Assembly (NCBI RefSeq): GCF_039555755.1
Contig: NZ_CP154631.1
Location: 310,001 to 374,000 of the forward strand
DNA length: 64,000 bases
Reading direction: 5' to 3'
Source: Pseudomonas sediminis
GTDB taxonomy: Bacteria; Pseudomonadota; Gammaproteobacteria; Pseudomonadales; Pseudomonadaceae
Of the stretch, positions 17,424 to 25,827 are shown one piece after another. A model generated the notes under the pieces. The model did no database searches, was not told where the DNA came from, and worked only from the letters and a program-made list of their open reading frames with translations. Within the stretch, counting starts at the first letter, position 1. Each line of letters opens with the position of its first letter. Position numbers and translations under genes: made by a program.

Positions 17424-17834
17424 ATGCTAACCAAACCCCAGGCAACGCTCAGCATTGGCCTGTGCATCTTGCTCGCCACCTCGCCAGTACTGGCCAACCC
17501 GCCCCCCGGTAAAGGCAAGCCTGGCCATCAGCATGATGGTGGCGTGCAGATCGACCTGCGCGGCCCGAGCGTGGATATCGGCCAGGTGCGCATCGTGCTC
17601 GGTGAGAATCGCCAGTTGATCGGCCCCACTTCATCACTACCGCCAGGCATCGCCAAGAACCTCGCTCGAGGCAAGCCGCTGCCTCCCGGCATCGCCAAGA
17701 ACTTCGATAGCCGCCTGACTTCGCGCCTGCCCTATTACGAGGGCTACGAATGGAAGCAGATCGGCCGTGACGTCGTGCTGGTCGCCATCGCGACCGGGAT
17801 CGTCTACGAAATCCTGCGTAACGTGCTGGACTGA
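17424..17834 (+). CDS. CigR-like/RcnB-like small exported protein
   Basis: This 136-residue exported protein has a signal peptide (about residues 1-24, ending PVLA-NPPPGKGK), a glycine/proline/histidine-rich segment, two tandem copies of LPPGIAKN (one followed by LARGKP, the other by FDSRL), and a C-terminal hydrophobic helix (DVVLVAIATGIVYEILRNVL). This architecture matches the 'anti-virulence regulator CigR' family of pseudomonads; that name comes from Salmonella CigR and the function here is unproven. The start at 17424 is preferred over an upstream in-frame ATG because it gives the signal peptide and has AGGGAG nearby. Confidence 0.82.
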   Translation: MLTKPQATLSIGLCILLATSPVLANPPPGKGKPGHQHDGGVQIDLRGPSVDIGQVRIVLGENRQLIGPTSSLPPGIAKNLARGKPLPPGIAKNFDSRLTSRLPYYEGYEWKQIGRDVVLVAIATGIVYEILRNVLD

Positions 17835-17926
17835 TCAGCGAACGCGCCGACGAGTGGCACGCCCTCTGTCGAACTTGTTCTGCGGCCATCGATCTATCTG
17901 TCAGATAACCCGAGTGCGGAGGCACC

Positions 17927-18505
17927 ATGAACGCTTCGCTGATCTACCACGTCACGTCGAGCCTCGACGGCTATATCGCGCGCCCCGATGGCCGCATCGA
18001 CTGGTTCGATTCGCCACGGGAGGCCGATGAAGAGTACGCCTTTCAGTACTTCTACTCCGGCATCGATGCCCTGCTGATGGGCCGCGGCACCTACGAGGCG
18101 TTGCTCAAACGGGGCGGTCCCTGGCCTTACCCCGGCAAGCCCTGCGTGGTGCTGACTCGCCTCGCGCTACCGCGCGCCGCGGACGAAATCCAGCTGACGC
18201 ACTGCACACCGGCTCAAGCCGTAGCTGCACTGAACGAGGCCGGTTTCCAGCGCATCTGGCTGGTCGGCGGCAGCCTGCTGGCGGGTAACTGCTACACCGC
18301 CGGACTGATCGACGAGGTGGTGATCAACCTGGTACCGCACCTGCTCGGCGCCGGTATTCCACTGCTGGCCACCGGCATGGAACGCAGTCTGACGCTGAGC
18401 GAGCAACGCCGCTTCAACAACGGCACGTTGCAAGTGCACTACCAGGTGCAGAAGCAGGCCAGCATACCAACGCAGATACCCGCGGCGCGAATCAACGCGG
18501 CCTGA
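17927..18505 (+). CDS. Dihydrofolate reductase-like (RibD C-terminal domain) protein
   Basis: This 192-residue cytoplasmic protein of the RibD_C/YwjB family has the DHFR fold, probably an NAD(P)H-dependent reductase. It starts with the typical strand LIYHVTSSLDGYIARPDGRI and contains DALLMGRGTYEALL, the nucleotide-loop IWLVGGSLLAGNC and the terminal DEVVINLVPHLLGAGIPLL block. The physiological substrate is unknown, and no riboflavin genes lie nearby. The last 14 bases overlap the end of the convergent rarD gene. Confidence 0.87.
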   Translation: MNASLIYHVTSSLDGYIARPDGRIDWFDSPREADEEYAFQYFYSGIDALLMGRGTYEALLKRGGPWPYPGKPCVVLTRLALPRAADEIQLTHCTPAQAVAALNEAGFQRIWLVGGSLLAGNCYTAGLIDEVVINLVPHLLGAGIPLLATGMERSLTLSEQRRFNNGTLQVHYQVQKQASIPTQIPAARINAA

Positions 18506-19397
18506 TGCTCTCGCGCTGCTGCTTGCGCAGCAGCCGGGCACTGTCCCAGCCGACCAGCAGCACAGCCGCCCAGATCGGCAGGTAGGTCAACCACTGCCCC
18601 GCATCGAAAGTCTCGCCCAGCACCAGTAGCGCCACGGCGAACAACAGCACTGGCTCGACATAGCTGAGAATGCCGAACAACCCCAGGGGCAGCAGCCGGC
18701 TGGACGCGATGTACGCAGCGAAGGCCAGCGTACCGATCAGCGCCATCACCGGCACCAGCAACCACAGCAGCGGCCGCTCAGCGAATGCGCCAACCGGCCC
18801 GTAGGCAACGATCAGCCAAATCGCCAACGGCGCCAGCATCAGCATCTCCACCACGAAACCGGATAGCGCATCGAGGCGCATCCAGCGGCGCAGCAGGAAG
18901 TAGGGCGGATACCCCAACGCAGTGATCAACGTCAGCCAGGAGAACGCCTGGGTGCGCCACAGTTCATGCAGCACGCCGAGCACGGCACAGGTCACTGCCA
19001 AGCGCTGCAGCGGACGCAGGCGCTCGCCGTAGAACAGCCGACCGGTCAGCACCATTGCCAACGGCAGCAGGAAGTACCCCATGGACACTTCCAGCATATG
19101 CCCGGCCAAGGGCGCCCAGAGAAACAGCCCCCACTGCACGCCAATCAAGGCGGCCGCCAACGGGCAGGCAGCCAACAACAGCGGCTCGTGGCGCAGACGC
19201 ACGAAGGTCTCGCGCAGCAAGGTGGTCTGCCCTGCCAGCAGCACCAGCAGCAGAACCAACGGAATCGACCAGAGCACACGCTGAGCGAATATCTGCACGC
19301 CATCGAGTGGCGTCAGCCACTGGACGTAGCCAGGCAGCACGGCGAACAGCACCGAGGCGCCAACCGATAGCGCTACTCCACGTCCGGACAGTTGCAT
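18492..19397 (-). CDS. rarD: RarD-type EamA transporter
   Basis: This 301-residue inner-membrane permease belongs to the RarD subfamily of the drug/metabolite transporter superfamily, with about ten membrane helices. The N-terminus GVALSVGASVLFAVLPGYVQ and the segments RVLWSIPLVLLL, LFLWAPLAGHMLEVSMGYFL and LPLGLFGILSYVEPVLLF match the subfamily. The real start is the ATG at 19397-19395, overlapping the upstream stop by one base (TAATG); a longer reading of the frame would destroy the first helix. It forms a two-gene unit with the EamA transporter upstream. The substrate is unknown; the family name derives from a chloramphenicol-sensitivity phenotype. Confidence 0.85.
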   Translation of the reverse strand: MQLSGRGVALSVGASVLFAVLPGYVQWLTPLDGVQIFAQRVLWSIPLVLLLVLLAGQTTLLRETFVRLRHEPLLLAACPLAAALIGVQWGLFLWAPLAGHMLEVSMGYFLLPLAMVLTGRLFYGERLRPLQRLAVTCAVLGVLHELWRTQAFSWLTLITALGYPPYFLLRRWMRLDALSGFVVEMLMLAPLAIWLIVAYGPVGAFAERPLLWLLVPVMALIGTLAFAAYIASSRLLPLGLFGILSYVEPVLLFAVALLVLGETFDAGQWLTYLPIWAAVLLVGWDSARLLRKQQRESIRPR

Positions 19398-20269
19398 TAG
19401 CGCACCTCGGCAGGCGTGCGACGCGTACGCCCCAGATTGACCAGCGGTAGCGACGCCGCAATCACCGCACCGCCCAGAGCCAGGCGCAGCAGATCGGCGT
19501 CGTGATTCCAGATCAGCAGATTGACCAGCAAACCGGCCGGCACCAGCGCATTGTTCATCACCGCCAGGGTGCCGCCATCGACCAGGCTGGCGCCTTTGTT
19601 CCACCAATACAGTCCCAACCCGGACGCCACCACACCAAGCCAGACCAGCACGCTCCACTGCAGTGCGTTGCTAGGCAGACGCTCGCCGTTACCCAGCAGC
19701 AGGAACGCGGGCAGCGCAATCAGCAAGGCGCCCAGATAGAAGAAGCCGAAGCGCCGGTACTGGGGCTCGCTCGAGGGGTGTTTGAGCAGCAGATGCTTGT
19801 ACAGTACCTGCCCGGCAGCGAAGGTGAAGTTGGCGACCTGCAGCAACAGGAAACCGAGCAAAAAGCCGCTGCTGATACCGTCGTAGCGGATGATCCCGGC
19901 GCCCAGCACGGCCACCAGCGCGGCGACCAGCGCCCAGGGGTTGAATCGACGATTGAGGGCATCCTCGATCAGCGTCACGTGTAGCGGCGTGAGGATGGTG
20001 AACAGCAACACCTCCGGCACCGTCAGCACCGAGAAACTCAGGTACAGGCAGACGTAGGTGATGCCGAACTGCAGCGCGCCGATCAGCAGCATGCCGCGCA
20101 CGAAGGCCGGGGCATGGCCGCGCCAACGGGTAAGCGGCACGAACAGCAGACCGGCGATGACGATGCGCGTCAGCACCGCGAAGTAGCTGTCGACCCGACC
20201 GGCCAGGTACTCACCGATCAGGCTGAAGGAAAACGCCCACAGCAGGGTCACGATCAACAGATAGCGCAT
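19397..20269 (-). CDS. EamA-family transporter
   Basis: This 290-residue inner-membrane permease has ten predicted helices arranged as two EamA repeats. It starts MRYLLIVTLLWAFSFSLIGE; the second repeat includes GFLLLQVANFTFAAGQVLYK and LAVMNNALVPAGLLVNLLIW. The start is preceded by GAGGTGAC. It is the first gene of a two-transporter unit: its stop overlaps the rarD start by one base, so the two permeases are probably produced together. No regulatory gene adjoins them, and substrates cannot be inferred. Confidence 0.85.
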   Translation of the reverse strand: MRYLLIVTLLWAFSFSLIGEYLAGRVDSYFAVLTRIVIAGLLFVPLTRWRGHAPAFVRGMLLIGALQFGITYVCLYLSFSVLTVPEVLLFTILTPLHVTLIEDALNRRFNPWALVAALVAVLGAGIIRYDGISSGFLLGFLLLQVANFTFAAGQVLYKHLLLKHPSSEPQYRRFGFFYLGALLIALPAFLLLGNGERLPSNALQWSVLVWLGVVASGLGLYWWNKGASLVDGGTLAVMNNALVPAGLLVNLLIWNHDADLLRLALGGAVIAASLPLVNLGRTRRTPAEVR

Positions 20270-20397
20270 GGTCACCTCAGGAACAGGCGGCGACCTTAGC
20301 GCGTTCATCGCGGGCGTACAATCGACAGTAGGCGAACCCCACCGGCCTTACGTGCAAGCCGTCGCCACCGGGCAAGAGCGTGTCGCCAGACCCACGT

Positions 20398-20431
20398 AAA
20401 AAAGCCGGTCATTGCTTGCGCAATGCCCGGC
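20398..20431 (-). terminator. Terminator of azoR
   Basis: On the minus strand the stem GCCGGGCATTGC pairs with GCAATGACCGGC (one internal mismatch) around a four-base loop and is followed by TTTTTTACG. It lies about 40 bases after the azoR stop. Confidence 0.75.
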
Positions 20432-20470
20432 AGAAGCGCCCAGGAGCCCAGGCGCCAGGAGAGTTTCGGG

Positions 20471-21070
20471 TCAGGCCACTTCAGCCAGCTTGGCTTTGGC
20501 CTGGGCCAGGCCTTTCTCGCTGAACTCGGCGCCCAAGTTCATGCCTTCGGCATGAATAAACTGCACATCGTGGATGCCGATGAACGCCAGCGCCTGACGC
20601 AGGTAGGGCTCCTGATGATCCAGGCCACTACCGGCGTAGATACCGCCACGAGCCGTGAGCACGAAGGCACGCTTGCCGGTCAGCAGGCCCTGCGGGCCGG
20701 TTTCGGTGTACTTGAAGGTGACGCCAGCGCGCAGCACATGGTCCAGCCAGGCCTTGAGGGTGCTGGGGATGGCGAAGTTGTACATCGGCGCAGCCAGCAC
20801 CAGCACATCGGCGGCCAGCAGCTCATCGGTCAGTTGATTGGAGCGGGCCAGGGCAGCTTTCTCGGCGTCGTTCTGCTGCTCGCTCGGGGTCATCCAGCCA
20901 CCCAGCAGCGTGGCGTCGAGGTGCGGTACCGGCTCTGCCGCCAGATCACGCACCTGGACCTGATCAGCCGGGTGCGCAGCCTGCCAATTGGCGATGAATT
21001 GCTGGGTCAGCTCGCGGGAGACCGAACCTTGCTGGCGGGCGCTGCTTTCGATTACGAGAATACGGGACAT
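20471..21070 (-). CDS. azoR: FMN-dependent NADH-azoreductase
   Basis: AzoR is a cytoplasmic flavodoxin-like NAD(P)H:quinone/azo reductase that protects against electrophilic quinones. The 199-residue protein begins MSRILVIESSARQQGSVSRE, with the FMN phosphate-binding SSARxxxSVSR loop. It contains APMYNFAIPSTLKAWLDHVL, the FMN-binding and dimer segment, and LTARGGIYAG. Length and motifs match the Pseudomonas AzoR paralogues; which paralogue it is cannot be settled from sequence alone, although its neighbours are those of P. aeruginosa azoR3 (from memory). It is transcribed alone with its own terminator. Confidence 0.92.
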   Translation of the reverse strand: MSRILVIESSARQQGSVSRELTQQFIANWQAAHPADQVQVRDLAAEPVPHLDATLLGGWMTPSEQQNDAEKAALARSNQLTDELLAADVLVLAAPMYNFAIPSTLKAWLDHVLRAGVTFKYTETGPQGLLTGKRAFVLTARGGIYAGSGLDHQEPYLRQALAFIGIHDVQFIHAEGMNLGAEFSEKGLAQAKAKLAEVA

Positions 21071-21204
21071 GTCTGAGGCTCCATCGAGGTGAACAAGAGT
21101 CGATGGAGCAGAGAATAGAGATGCGACTCTCGATAAAAAAGCGTAAATATCCGCTTACATATATCGACTAATTTGATTTATCGACTGGTCGCATCTAGGC
21201 TCCA

Positions 21205-21519
21205 TCACTTCAGGTTGCAGGTCAGCTTGATCCGCAGACGAATCACGCTACGGGTGAACTTGACCGCCATGTTGTTGCTGGCGCCAGGCGCCAACACGGT
21301 ACGCCGGATGCGCGGTGCCTCGGGGCCATTTTGGAACACGGCACTGCACTCGGCTTCACTCTGGCCGTAGTTGTAGAGCATCAGCGCCGCCATGTTGTGG
21401 TCGATTTCCTGAGTGGTGGCGGAGACCTCGGCGCCGTTGAACTGTTTTTCCACCTCGATGGGGTAGGCATGGGCAGCCAACGGCATACAGGCCAGCAGCA
21501 AGCAGATTATTTTTTTCAT
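21205..21519 (-). CDS. Small exported protein of unknown function
   Basis: This 104-residue protein has a signal peptide (MKKIICLLLACMPLAAHA, cleavage before YPIEVEK), so it should be periplasmic. The mature part looks beta-rich, has two cysteines (ECSAVF and KLTCNL) that could form a disulfide, and contains RIRRTVLAPGASNNMAVKFT. I recognise no named domain. A GGAGAG site precedes the ATG. It is divergent from the LysR gene at 21597, with only 77 bases between the starts, so that regulator is a candidate for controlling it. The same gene neighbourhood occurs in P. aeruginosa (PA3224 region, from memory). Confidence 0.8.
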   Translation of the reverse strand: MKKIICLLLACMPLAAHAYPIEVEKQFNGAEVSATTQEIDHNMAALMLYNYGQSEAECSAVFQNGPEAPRIRRTVLAPGASNNMAVKFTRSVIRLRIKLTCNLK

Positions 21520-21596
21520 CGGTGCTCTCCAACATGGGATCGCCAGTGTAGGTGGAGATCGTCGGCGATAACAGCCGACTCAGGCAGGATGATGTG

Positions 21597-22523
21597 ATGA
21601 AAGCTCCTCGCGTAACCCTGGATCAATGGCGCACGCTGCAGGCCGTGGTGGATCAGGGCGGCTTCGCCCAGGCCGCCGAGGTGCTGCACCGCTCGCAGTC
21701 CTCGGTCAGCTATACCGTGGCACGTATGCAGGAACAGCTCGGTGTACCACTGCTGCGCATCGACGGTCGCAAGGCCGTGCTCACCGAAGCCGGCGATGTA
21801 TTGCTGCGCCGCTCACGGCAACTGGTCAAGCAGGCCAGCCAGCTGGAAGACCTGGCCCACCACATGGAACAGGGCTGGGAAGCCGAAGTGCGCCTGGTGG
21901 TGGACGCCGCCTACCCCACCGCCAACCTAGTCCGTGCCCTGACCGCCTTCATGCCGCAAAGCCGCGGCTGCCGCGTACGCCTGCGCGAGGAAGTGCTGTC
22001 CGGGGTCGAGGAAGTGCTGCTCGAAGGCACCGCCGACCTGGCCATCAGTGCGCTGAACATCACCGGTCACCTGGGTATCGAGCTGGGTGAAGTGGAATTC
22101 GTCGCAGTCGCCAACCCGGAACACCCACTGCACCGCCTGCAACGCGAGCTGAGCTTTCAGGACCTGGAAGGCCAGATGCAGGTGGTCACCCGTGACAGTG
22201 GTCGCTTGCAGCCGCGTGACGCCGGCTGGCTGGGCGCGGAACAGCGCTGGACAGTGGGCAGCCTGCCGACCGCACGCACCTTCGTCAGCAGCGGCCTGGG
22301 CTTCGCCTGGCTGCCACGCCACCTGATCGTCCGTGAACTGCAGGAAGGCCTGCTGAAACCCCTGCCCCTGACCCAGGGCGGTCTGCGCAAGCCGCGCTTC
22401 TTCCTCTACAGCAACAAGGAGCGCGTACTCGGCCCCGCCACGCAGATTCTCATCGAGCTGATCAAGAACTTCGACGCGGCGCCGCTGGACGCCGCCTTCG
22501 CCGCGCCGCAGTCGCCCAACTGA
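21597..22523 (+). CDS. LysR-family transcriptional regulator
   Basis: This 308-residue regulator has an N-terminal winged HTH at about residues 5-65 (LDQWRTLQAVVDQGGFAQAA, then SQSSVSYTVARMQEQLGVPL) and a periplasmic-binding-protein-like effector domain from about 90 (AEVRLVVDAAYPTANLVRAL). The effector is unknown. The ATG at 21597 is chosen to match the LysR N-terminus. It diverges from the small exported protein and is followed after ten bases by an alpha/beta hydrolase and then a cyclophilin on the same strand; co-transcription with the hydrolase is likely. Confidence 0.9.
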   Translation: MKAPRVTLDQWRTLQAVVDQGGFAQAAEVLHRSQSSVSYTVARMQEQLGVPLLRIDGRKAVLTEAGDVLLRRSRQLVKQASQLEDLAHHMEQGWEAEVRLVVDAAYPTANLVRALTAFMPQSRGCRVRLREEVLSGVEEVLLEGTADLAISALNITGHLGIELGEVEFVAVANPEHPLHRLQRELSFQDLEGQMQVVTRDSGRLQPRDAGWLGAEQRWTVGSLPTARTFVSSGLGFAWLPRHLIVRELQEGLLKPLPLTQGGLRKPRFFLYSNKERVLGPATQILIELIKNFDAAPLDAAFAAPQSPN

Positions 22524-22533
22524 GAGCCCGCCC

Positions 22534-23331
22534 ATGTCCTACTTCGACAACGACGGTTGCCAACTGCATTACGAAGACTACGGCCACGGCACCCCCCTGT
22601 TACTGGTGCACGGCCTGGGTTCGAGCACGCGCGACTGGGAATACCAGATCCCGGTGCTCGCCCAGCACTACCGGGTCATCGCCCTCGACGTGCGCGGCCA
22701 CGGCCGCTCGGACAAGCCGCGCGAGGCTTACCGCATCGCCGATTTCGCCGAGGATGTCGCCGCCCTCATCGACCATCTGCAGCTTGCACCCGTGCATCTG
22801 GTAGGCATCTCCATGGGCGGGATGATCGGCTTCCAGCTTGGCGTCGACCACCCGGAGCTGTTGCGCAGCCTGACCATCGTCAACAGCGGCCCGGAGGTGA
22901 AGGCCAAGAGCGCGCGCGACTGGCTGGAAATCGGCAAGCGCTGGACGCTGTCGCGCCTGCTGAGCCTGGAGACCATCGCCAAAGCGCTGGCCAAGCTGCT
23001 GTTCCCCAAGCCGGAACAGGCAGAGCTGCGGCACAAGGTCGAAGAACGCTGGCCGCAGAACGACAAGCGCGCCTACCTCGCCAGCCTCGACGCGATCATC
23101 GGCTGGGGCGTGCGGGAACGCCTCAAACGCATCACCTGTCCTACCTTGGTGATCACTGCCGACCGCGACTACACACCCGTTGAACGCAAGCGCGAATACG
23201 TGGCAGAAATGCCCAATGCGCGCCTGCTGATCATCGAAAACTCGCGCCACGCCACACCATTGGATCAACCGGAACGCTTTAATAACGCCCTGCTCGCCTT
23301 CCTCGGCGAGACCGCCAACAAGGAAAACTGA
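22534..23331 (+). CDS. Alpha/beta-hydrolase
   Basis: This 265-residue cytoplasmic alpha/beta-fold hydrolase has the oxyanion segment [17 protein letters not shown], the strand-turn [11 protein letters not shown], the nucleophile elbow [10 protein letters not shown] (Ser in GISMG near residue 95), an aspartate in [10 protein letters not shown] and the catalytic histidine in [15 protein letters not shown]. The catalytic triad is thus complete. It resembles 3-oxoadipate enol-lactonase/esterase-type enzymes, but no catabolic genes are adjacent and the substrate is unknown. It starts ten bases after the LysR gene and ends five bases before the cyclophilin gene. Confidence 0.9.
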   Translation: MSYFDNDGCQLHYEDYGHGTPLLLVHGLGSSTRDWEYQIPVLAQHYRVIALDVRGHGRSDKPREAYRIADFAEDVAALIDHLQLAPVHLVGISMGGMIGFQLGVDHPELLRSLTIVNSGPEVKAKSARDWLEIGKRWTLSRLLSLETIAKALAKLLFPKPEQAELRHKVEERWPQNDKRAYLASLDAIIGWGVRERLKRITCPTLVITADRDYTPVERKREYVAEMPNARLLIIENSRHATPLDQPERFNNALLAFLGETANKEN

Positions 23332-23336
23332 CCATC

Positions 23337-23891
23337 ATGCTCAAGCAACTCGTTCTCGCCACCGGCGCCCTGCTGCTGTCCTCCAGCCTGCTGGCCGCGG
23401 AAAATCCCAAGGTCCTGCTGACCACCAGCCTGGGTGAAGTGGAAGTAGAACTGGCCGCCGACAAGGCGCCAATCAGCACGCAGAACTTTCTCAAATACGT
23501 CGACAGTGGCTTCTACAACGGCACTCAGTTTCACCGCGTGATTCCTGGGTTCATGGTTCAGGGCGGTGGCTTCGATGCCGACATGCGCCAGAAAGACACC
23601 AACGCACCGATCAAGAACGAGGCCGACAACGGCCTGCACAACGTTCGCGGCACCCTGGCCATGGCCCGCACGCAAGTGCGTGACTCGGCCACCAGCCAGT
23701 TTTTCATCAACCACAAGGACAACGCCTTCCTCGATCACAGCTCGCGCGACTTCGGCTACGCCGTTTTCGGCAAGGTGACCCGCGGCATGGACGTGGTAGA
23801 CAAGATTGCCCAGGTGCCCACTGGCAACCGCGGCATGCACCAGAACGTACCGCGCGAGCCAGTGCTGATCATCGACGCCAAGCGTCTGTAA
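23337..23891 (+). CDS. ppiA: Periplasmic cyclophilin-type peptidyl-prolyl isomerase (PpiA-like)
   Basis: This 184-residue prolyl isomerase has an N-terminal signal peptide ([25 protein letters not shown]) and so acts in the periplasm. The cyclophilin core shows [20 protein letters not shown] with the catalytic arginine in [15 protein letters not shown], then [20 protein letters not shown] and [17 protein letters not shown]. The short tryptophan-less loop is typical of bacterial cyclophilins. It ends the LysR-hydrolase-ppiA unit. A palindromic repeat and a strong hairpin follow. Confidence 0.92.
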   Translation: MLKQLVLATGALLLSSSLLAAENPKVLLTTSLGEVEVELAADKAPISTQNFLKYVDSGFYNGTQFHRVIPGFMVQGGGFDADMRQKDTNAPIKNEADNGLHNVRGTLAMARTQVRDSATSQFFINHKDNAFLDHSSRDFGYAVFGKVTRGMDVVDKIAQVPTGNRGMHQNVPREPVLIIDAKRL

Positions 23892-23894
23892 AGC

Positions 23895-23953
23895 GCGCCG
23901 TGCGCACGGCGCTCCAGCGAGTAATACCCCGATGCGCACGGCGCACCCTACAA
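23895..23953. repeat. Palindromic intergenic repeat with two GTGCGCACGGCGC-like cores
   Basis: A perfect 18-bp palindrome, GCGCCGTGCGCACGGCGC, spans 23895-23912, and a second core, TGCGCACGGCGCACCCTAC, lies at 23933-23951. The second core matches the right end of the repeat after mgsA (GCGCACCCTAC). It sits between the convergent ppiA and fpr genes. Confidence 0.55.
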
Positions 23954-23961
23954 CTGAAACG

Positions 23962-23995
23962 ACAAAGCCGCCCATGGGGCGGCTTTGTCTTTTAA
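23962..23995. terminator. Bidirectional terminator between ppiA and fpr
   Basis: ACAAAGCCGCCC and GGGCGGCTTTGT form a perfect 12-bp stem with a three-base loop. The plus strand continues CTTTT and the minus strand CGTTTC, so it should end both convergent transcripts. Confidence 0.8.
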
Positions 23996-24004
23996 CGGAG
24001 GCGC

Positions 24005-24784
24005 TTATTTTTCGACGAAGGCGCGCTCGATCAGGTAGTCACCCGGCTCACGCATGCGCGGGGAAATCTTCAGGCCGAAGCTGTCGAGCACTTCGCTGGT
24101 CTCGTCGAGCATGCTCGGGCTGCCGCAGATCATGGCGCGGTCGTCCTGCGGGTTGATCGGCGGCAGGCCGATATCGGCGAACAGCTTGCCACTGCGCATC
24201 AGGTCGGTCAGACGGCCCTGGTTCTCGAACGGCTCGCGCGTCACGGTCGGGTAGTAAATCAGCTTGTCCTTCAGTGCATCGCCGAAGAATTCGTTCTGCG
24301 GCAGGTGCTCGGTGATGAACTCGCGATAGGCGACTTCGTTCACGTAGCGCACGCCGTGAACCAGGATCACCTTCTCGAAGCGCTCGTAGGTTTCCGGGTC
24401 CTGGATCACGCTCATGAACGGCGCCAGGCCGGTGCCGGTGCTGAGCAGATAGAGGTGCTTGCCGGGGTTGAGGTCATCGAGCACCAGCGTGCCGGTGGGC
24501 TTCTTGCTGATGATGATCTCGTCGCCTTCCTTCAAGTGCTGCAGCTGCGAGGTCAGCGGGCCGTCCGGCACCTTGATGCTGAAGAACTCCAGGTGCTCTT
24601 CCCAGTTCGGGCTGGCGATGGAGTAGGCGCGCATCAGCGGGCGGCCGCTGTCTTGCTGTAGGCCGATCATCACGAACTGACCATTCTCGAAGCGCAGACC
24701 CGGGTCGCGGGTGCACTTGAAGCTGAACAGCGTATCGTTCCAGTGGTGGACGCTGAGCACGCGCTCGACGTTCATATTGCTCAT
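24005..24784 (-). CDS. fpr: Ferredoxin/flavodoxin-NADP+ reductase
   Basis: Fpr moves electrons between NADPH and ferredoxin or flavodoxin and helps in oxidative-stress defence and iron-sulphur/iron metabolism. The 259-residue protein shows the FAD-binding MRAYSIASPNWEEHLEFFSI, the pyrophosphate-binding LSTGTGLAPFMSVIQDPETY, the nucleotide-binding AMICGSPSMLDE and a C-terminal ...YLIERAFVEK as in bacterial subclass-I FNRs. The start MSNMNVERV is chosen over an upstream ATG, which would add 22 unrelated residues. It is divergent from finR, whose product activates fpr in P. putida. Confidence 0.95.
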   Translation of the reverse strand: MSNMNVERVLSVHHWNDTLFSFKCTRDPGLRFENGQFVMIGLQQDSGRPLMRAYSIASPNWEEHLEFFSIKVPDGPLTSQLQHLKEGDEIIISKKPTGTLVLDDLNPGKHLYLLSTGTGLAPFMSVIQDPETYERFEKVILVHGVRYVNEVAYREFITEHLPQNEFFGDALKDKLIYYPTVTREPFENQGRLTDLMRSGKLFADIGLPPINPQDDRAMICGSPSMLDETSEVLDSFGLKISPRMREPGDYLIERAFVEK

Positions 24785-24897
24785 GATGATTTCCTCGAAG
24801 AACTTCAGCGCCAAAGGCGCGATTGCGCGGCATTCTATTCGCGGCAACAATATCTGTTAAGTGGATTATCAAGATATAGGTTATCGGTTATATCGAT
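24785..24897. promoter_or_regulatory. Divergent fpr/finR promoter region
   Basis: This AT-rich 113-base spacer between the divergent start codons is where FinR, a LysR-type activator, should bind. AT-rich dyads such as ATATCGATAT (24890-24899) abut the finR start. No exact published FinR site was assigned. Confidence 0.5.
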
Positions 24898-25824
24898 ATG
24901 CGATTTACTCTCAGACAACTTCAGGTGTTCGTTGCCGTGGCGCAGCATGAAAGCGTCTCGCGTGCCGCGCAATCGCTCGCATTGTCGCAGTCTGCGACCA
25001 GCACTTCGCTGACCGAACTGGAACGCCAATCCGACTGCCAGTTGTTTGATCGCGCCGGCAAGCGTCTGGCGCTCAATGCCCTGGGCCGACAGCTACTGCC
25101 CGAGGCCGTGGCGCTGATCGACCAGGCGCGCGAAATCGAACGCCTGCTGGGTGGCAAGAGCGGTTATGGCTCGCTGAACGTCGGCGCCACCCTGACCGTG
25201 GGCAATTATCTGGCCACCCTGCTGATTGGCAGTTTCATGCAGCGCCACCCCGAATGCAGGGTGAAGCTGCAGGTCCACAACACCGCCCATGTGGTGCAGC
25301 AAATCGCGCATTACGAGCTGGACCTGGGCTTGATCGAAGGCGACTGCCAGCACCCGGATATCGAGGTGCAGCCGTGGGTCGAGGACGAACTGGTGGTGTT
25401 CTGCGCGCCGCAACACCCGCTGGCCCAGCGCGGCAGTGCCAGCCTGGAAGAGCTGACGCACGAAGCCTGGATTCTGCGTGAGCAGGGCTCAGGTACACGA
25501 CTGACTTTCGATCAGGCCATGCGTCACCACCCGCGCAATCTGAATATCCGCCTGGAGCTGGAGCACACCGAGGCAATCAAACGCGCCGTGGAATCCGGCC
25601 TGGGTATCGGCTGCATCTCACGCCTGGCGCTGCGCGACGCCTTTCGTCGCGGCAGCCTGATGCCGGTGGAAACTCCGGAGCTGGATCTGCGCCGGCAGTT
25701 CTACTTCATCTGGCACAAGCAGAAGTACCAGACAGCGGCGATGCGCGAATTTCTCGAGCAGTGTCGTGCGCTGACCGCCGGCGTCAGTCGCAGCGATCAG
25801 ATCGTTCTGCCGCCGATCGTCTGA
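24898..25824 (+). CDS. finR: LysR-family regulator FinR
   Basis: FinR (fpr-inducing regulator) is the LysR-type activator of fpr in pseudomonads, responding to superoxide and osmotic stress. The 308-residue protein has the N-terminal HTH (MRFTLRQLQVFVAVAQHESV, SRAAQSLALSQSATSTSLTE) at residues 1-60 and an effector domain from about 92 (SLNVGATLTVGNYLATLLIG), with the CysB/CbbR-like GLIEGDCQHPDIEVQPW block. It is assigned as FinR from its divergent position next to fpr, the arrangement described in P. putida and P. aeruginosa. dgkA converges on it with three bases between the stops. Confidence 0.9.
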   Translation: MRFTLRQLQVFVAVAQHESVSRAAQSLALSQSATSTSLTELERQSDCQLFDRAGKRLALNALGRQLLPEAVALIDQAREIERLLGGKSGYGSLNVGATLTVGNYLATLLIGSFMQRHPECRVKLQVHNTAHVVQQIAHYELDLGLIEGDCQHPDIEVQPWVEDELVVFCAPQHPLAQRGSASLEELTHEAWILREQGSGTRLTFDQAMRHHPRNLNIRLELEHTEAIKRAVESGLGIGCISRLALRDAFRRGSLMPVETPELDLRRQFYFIWHKQKYQTAAMREFLEQCRALTAGVSRSDQIVLPPIV

Positions 25825-25827
25825 GCG

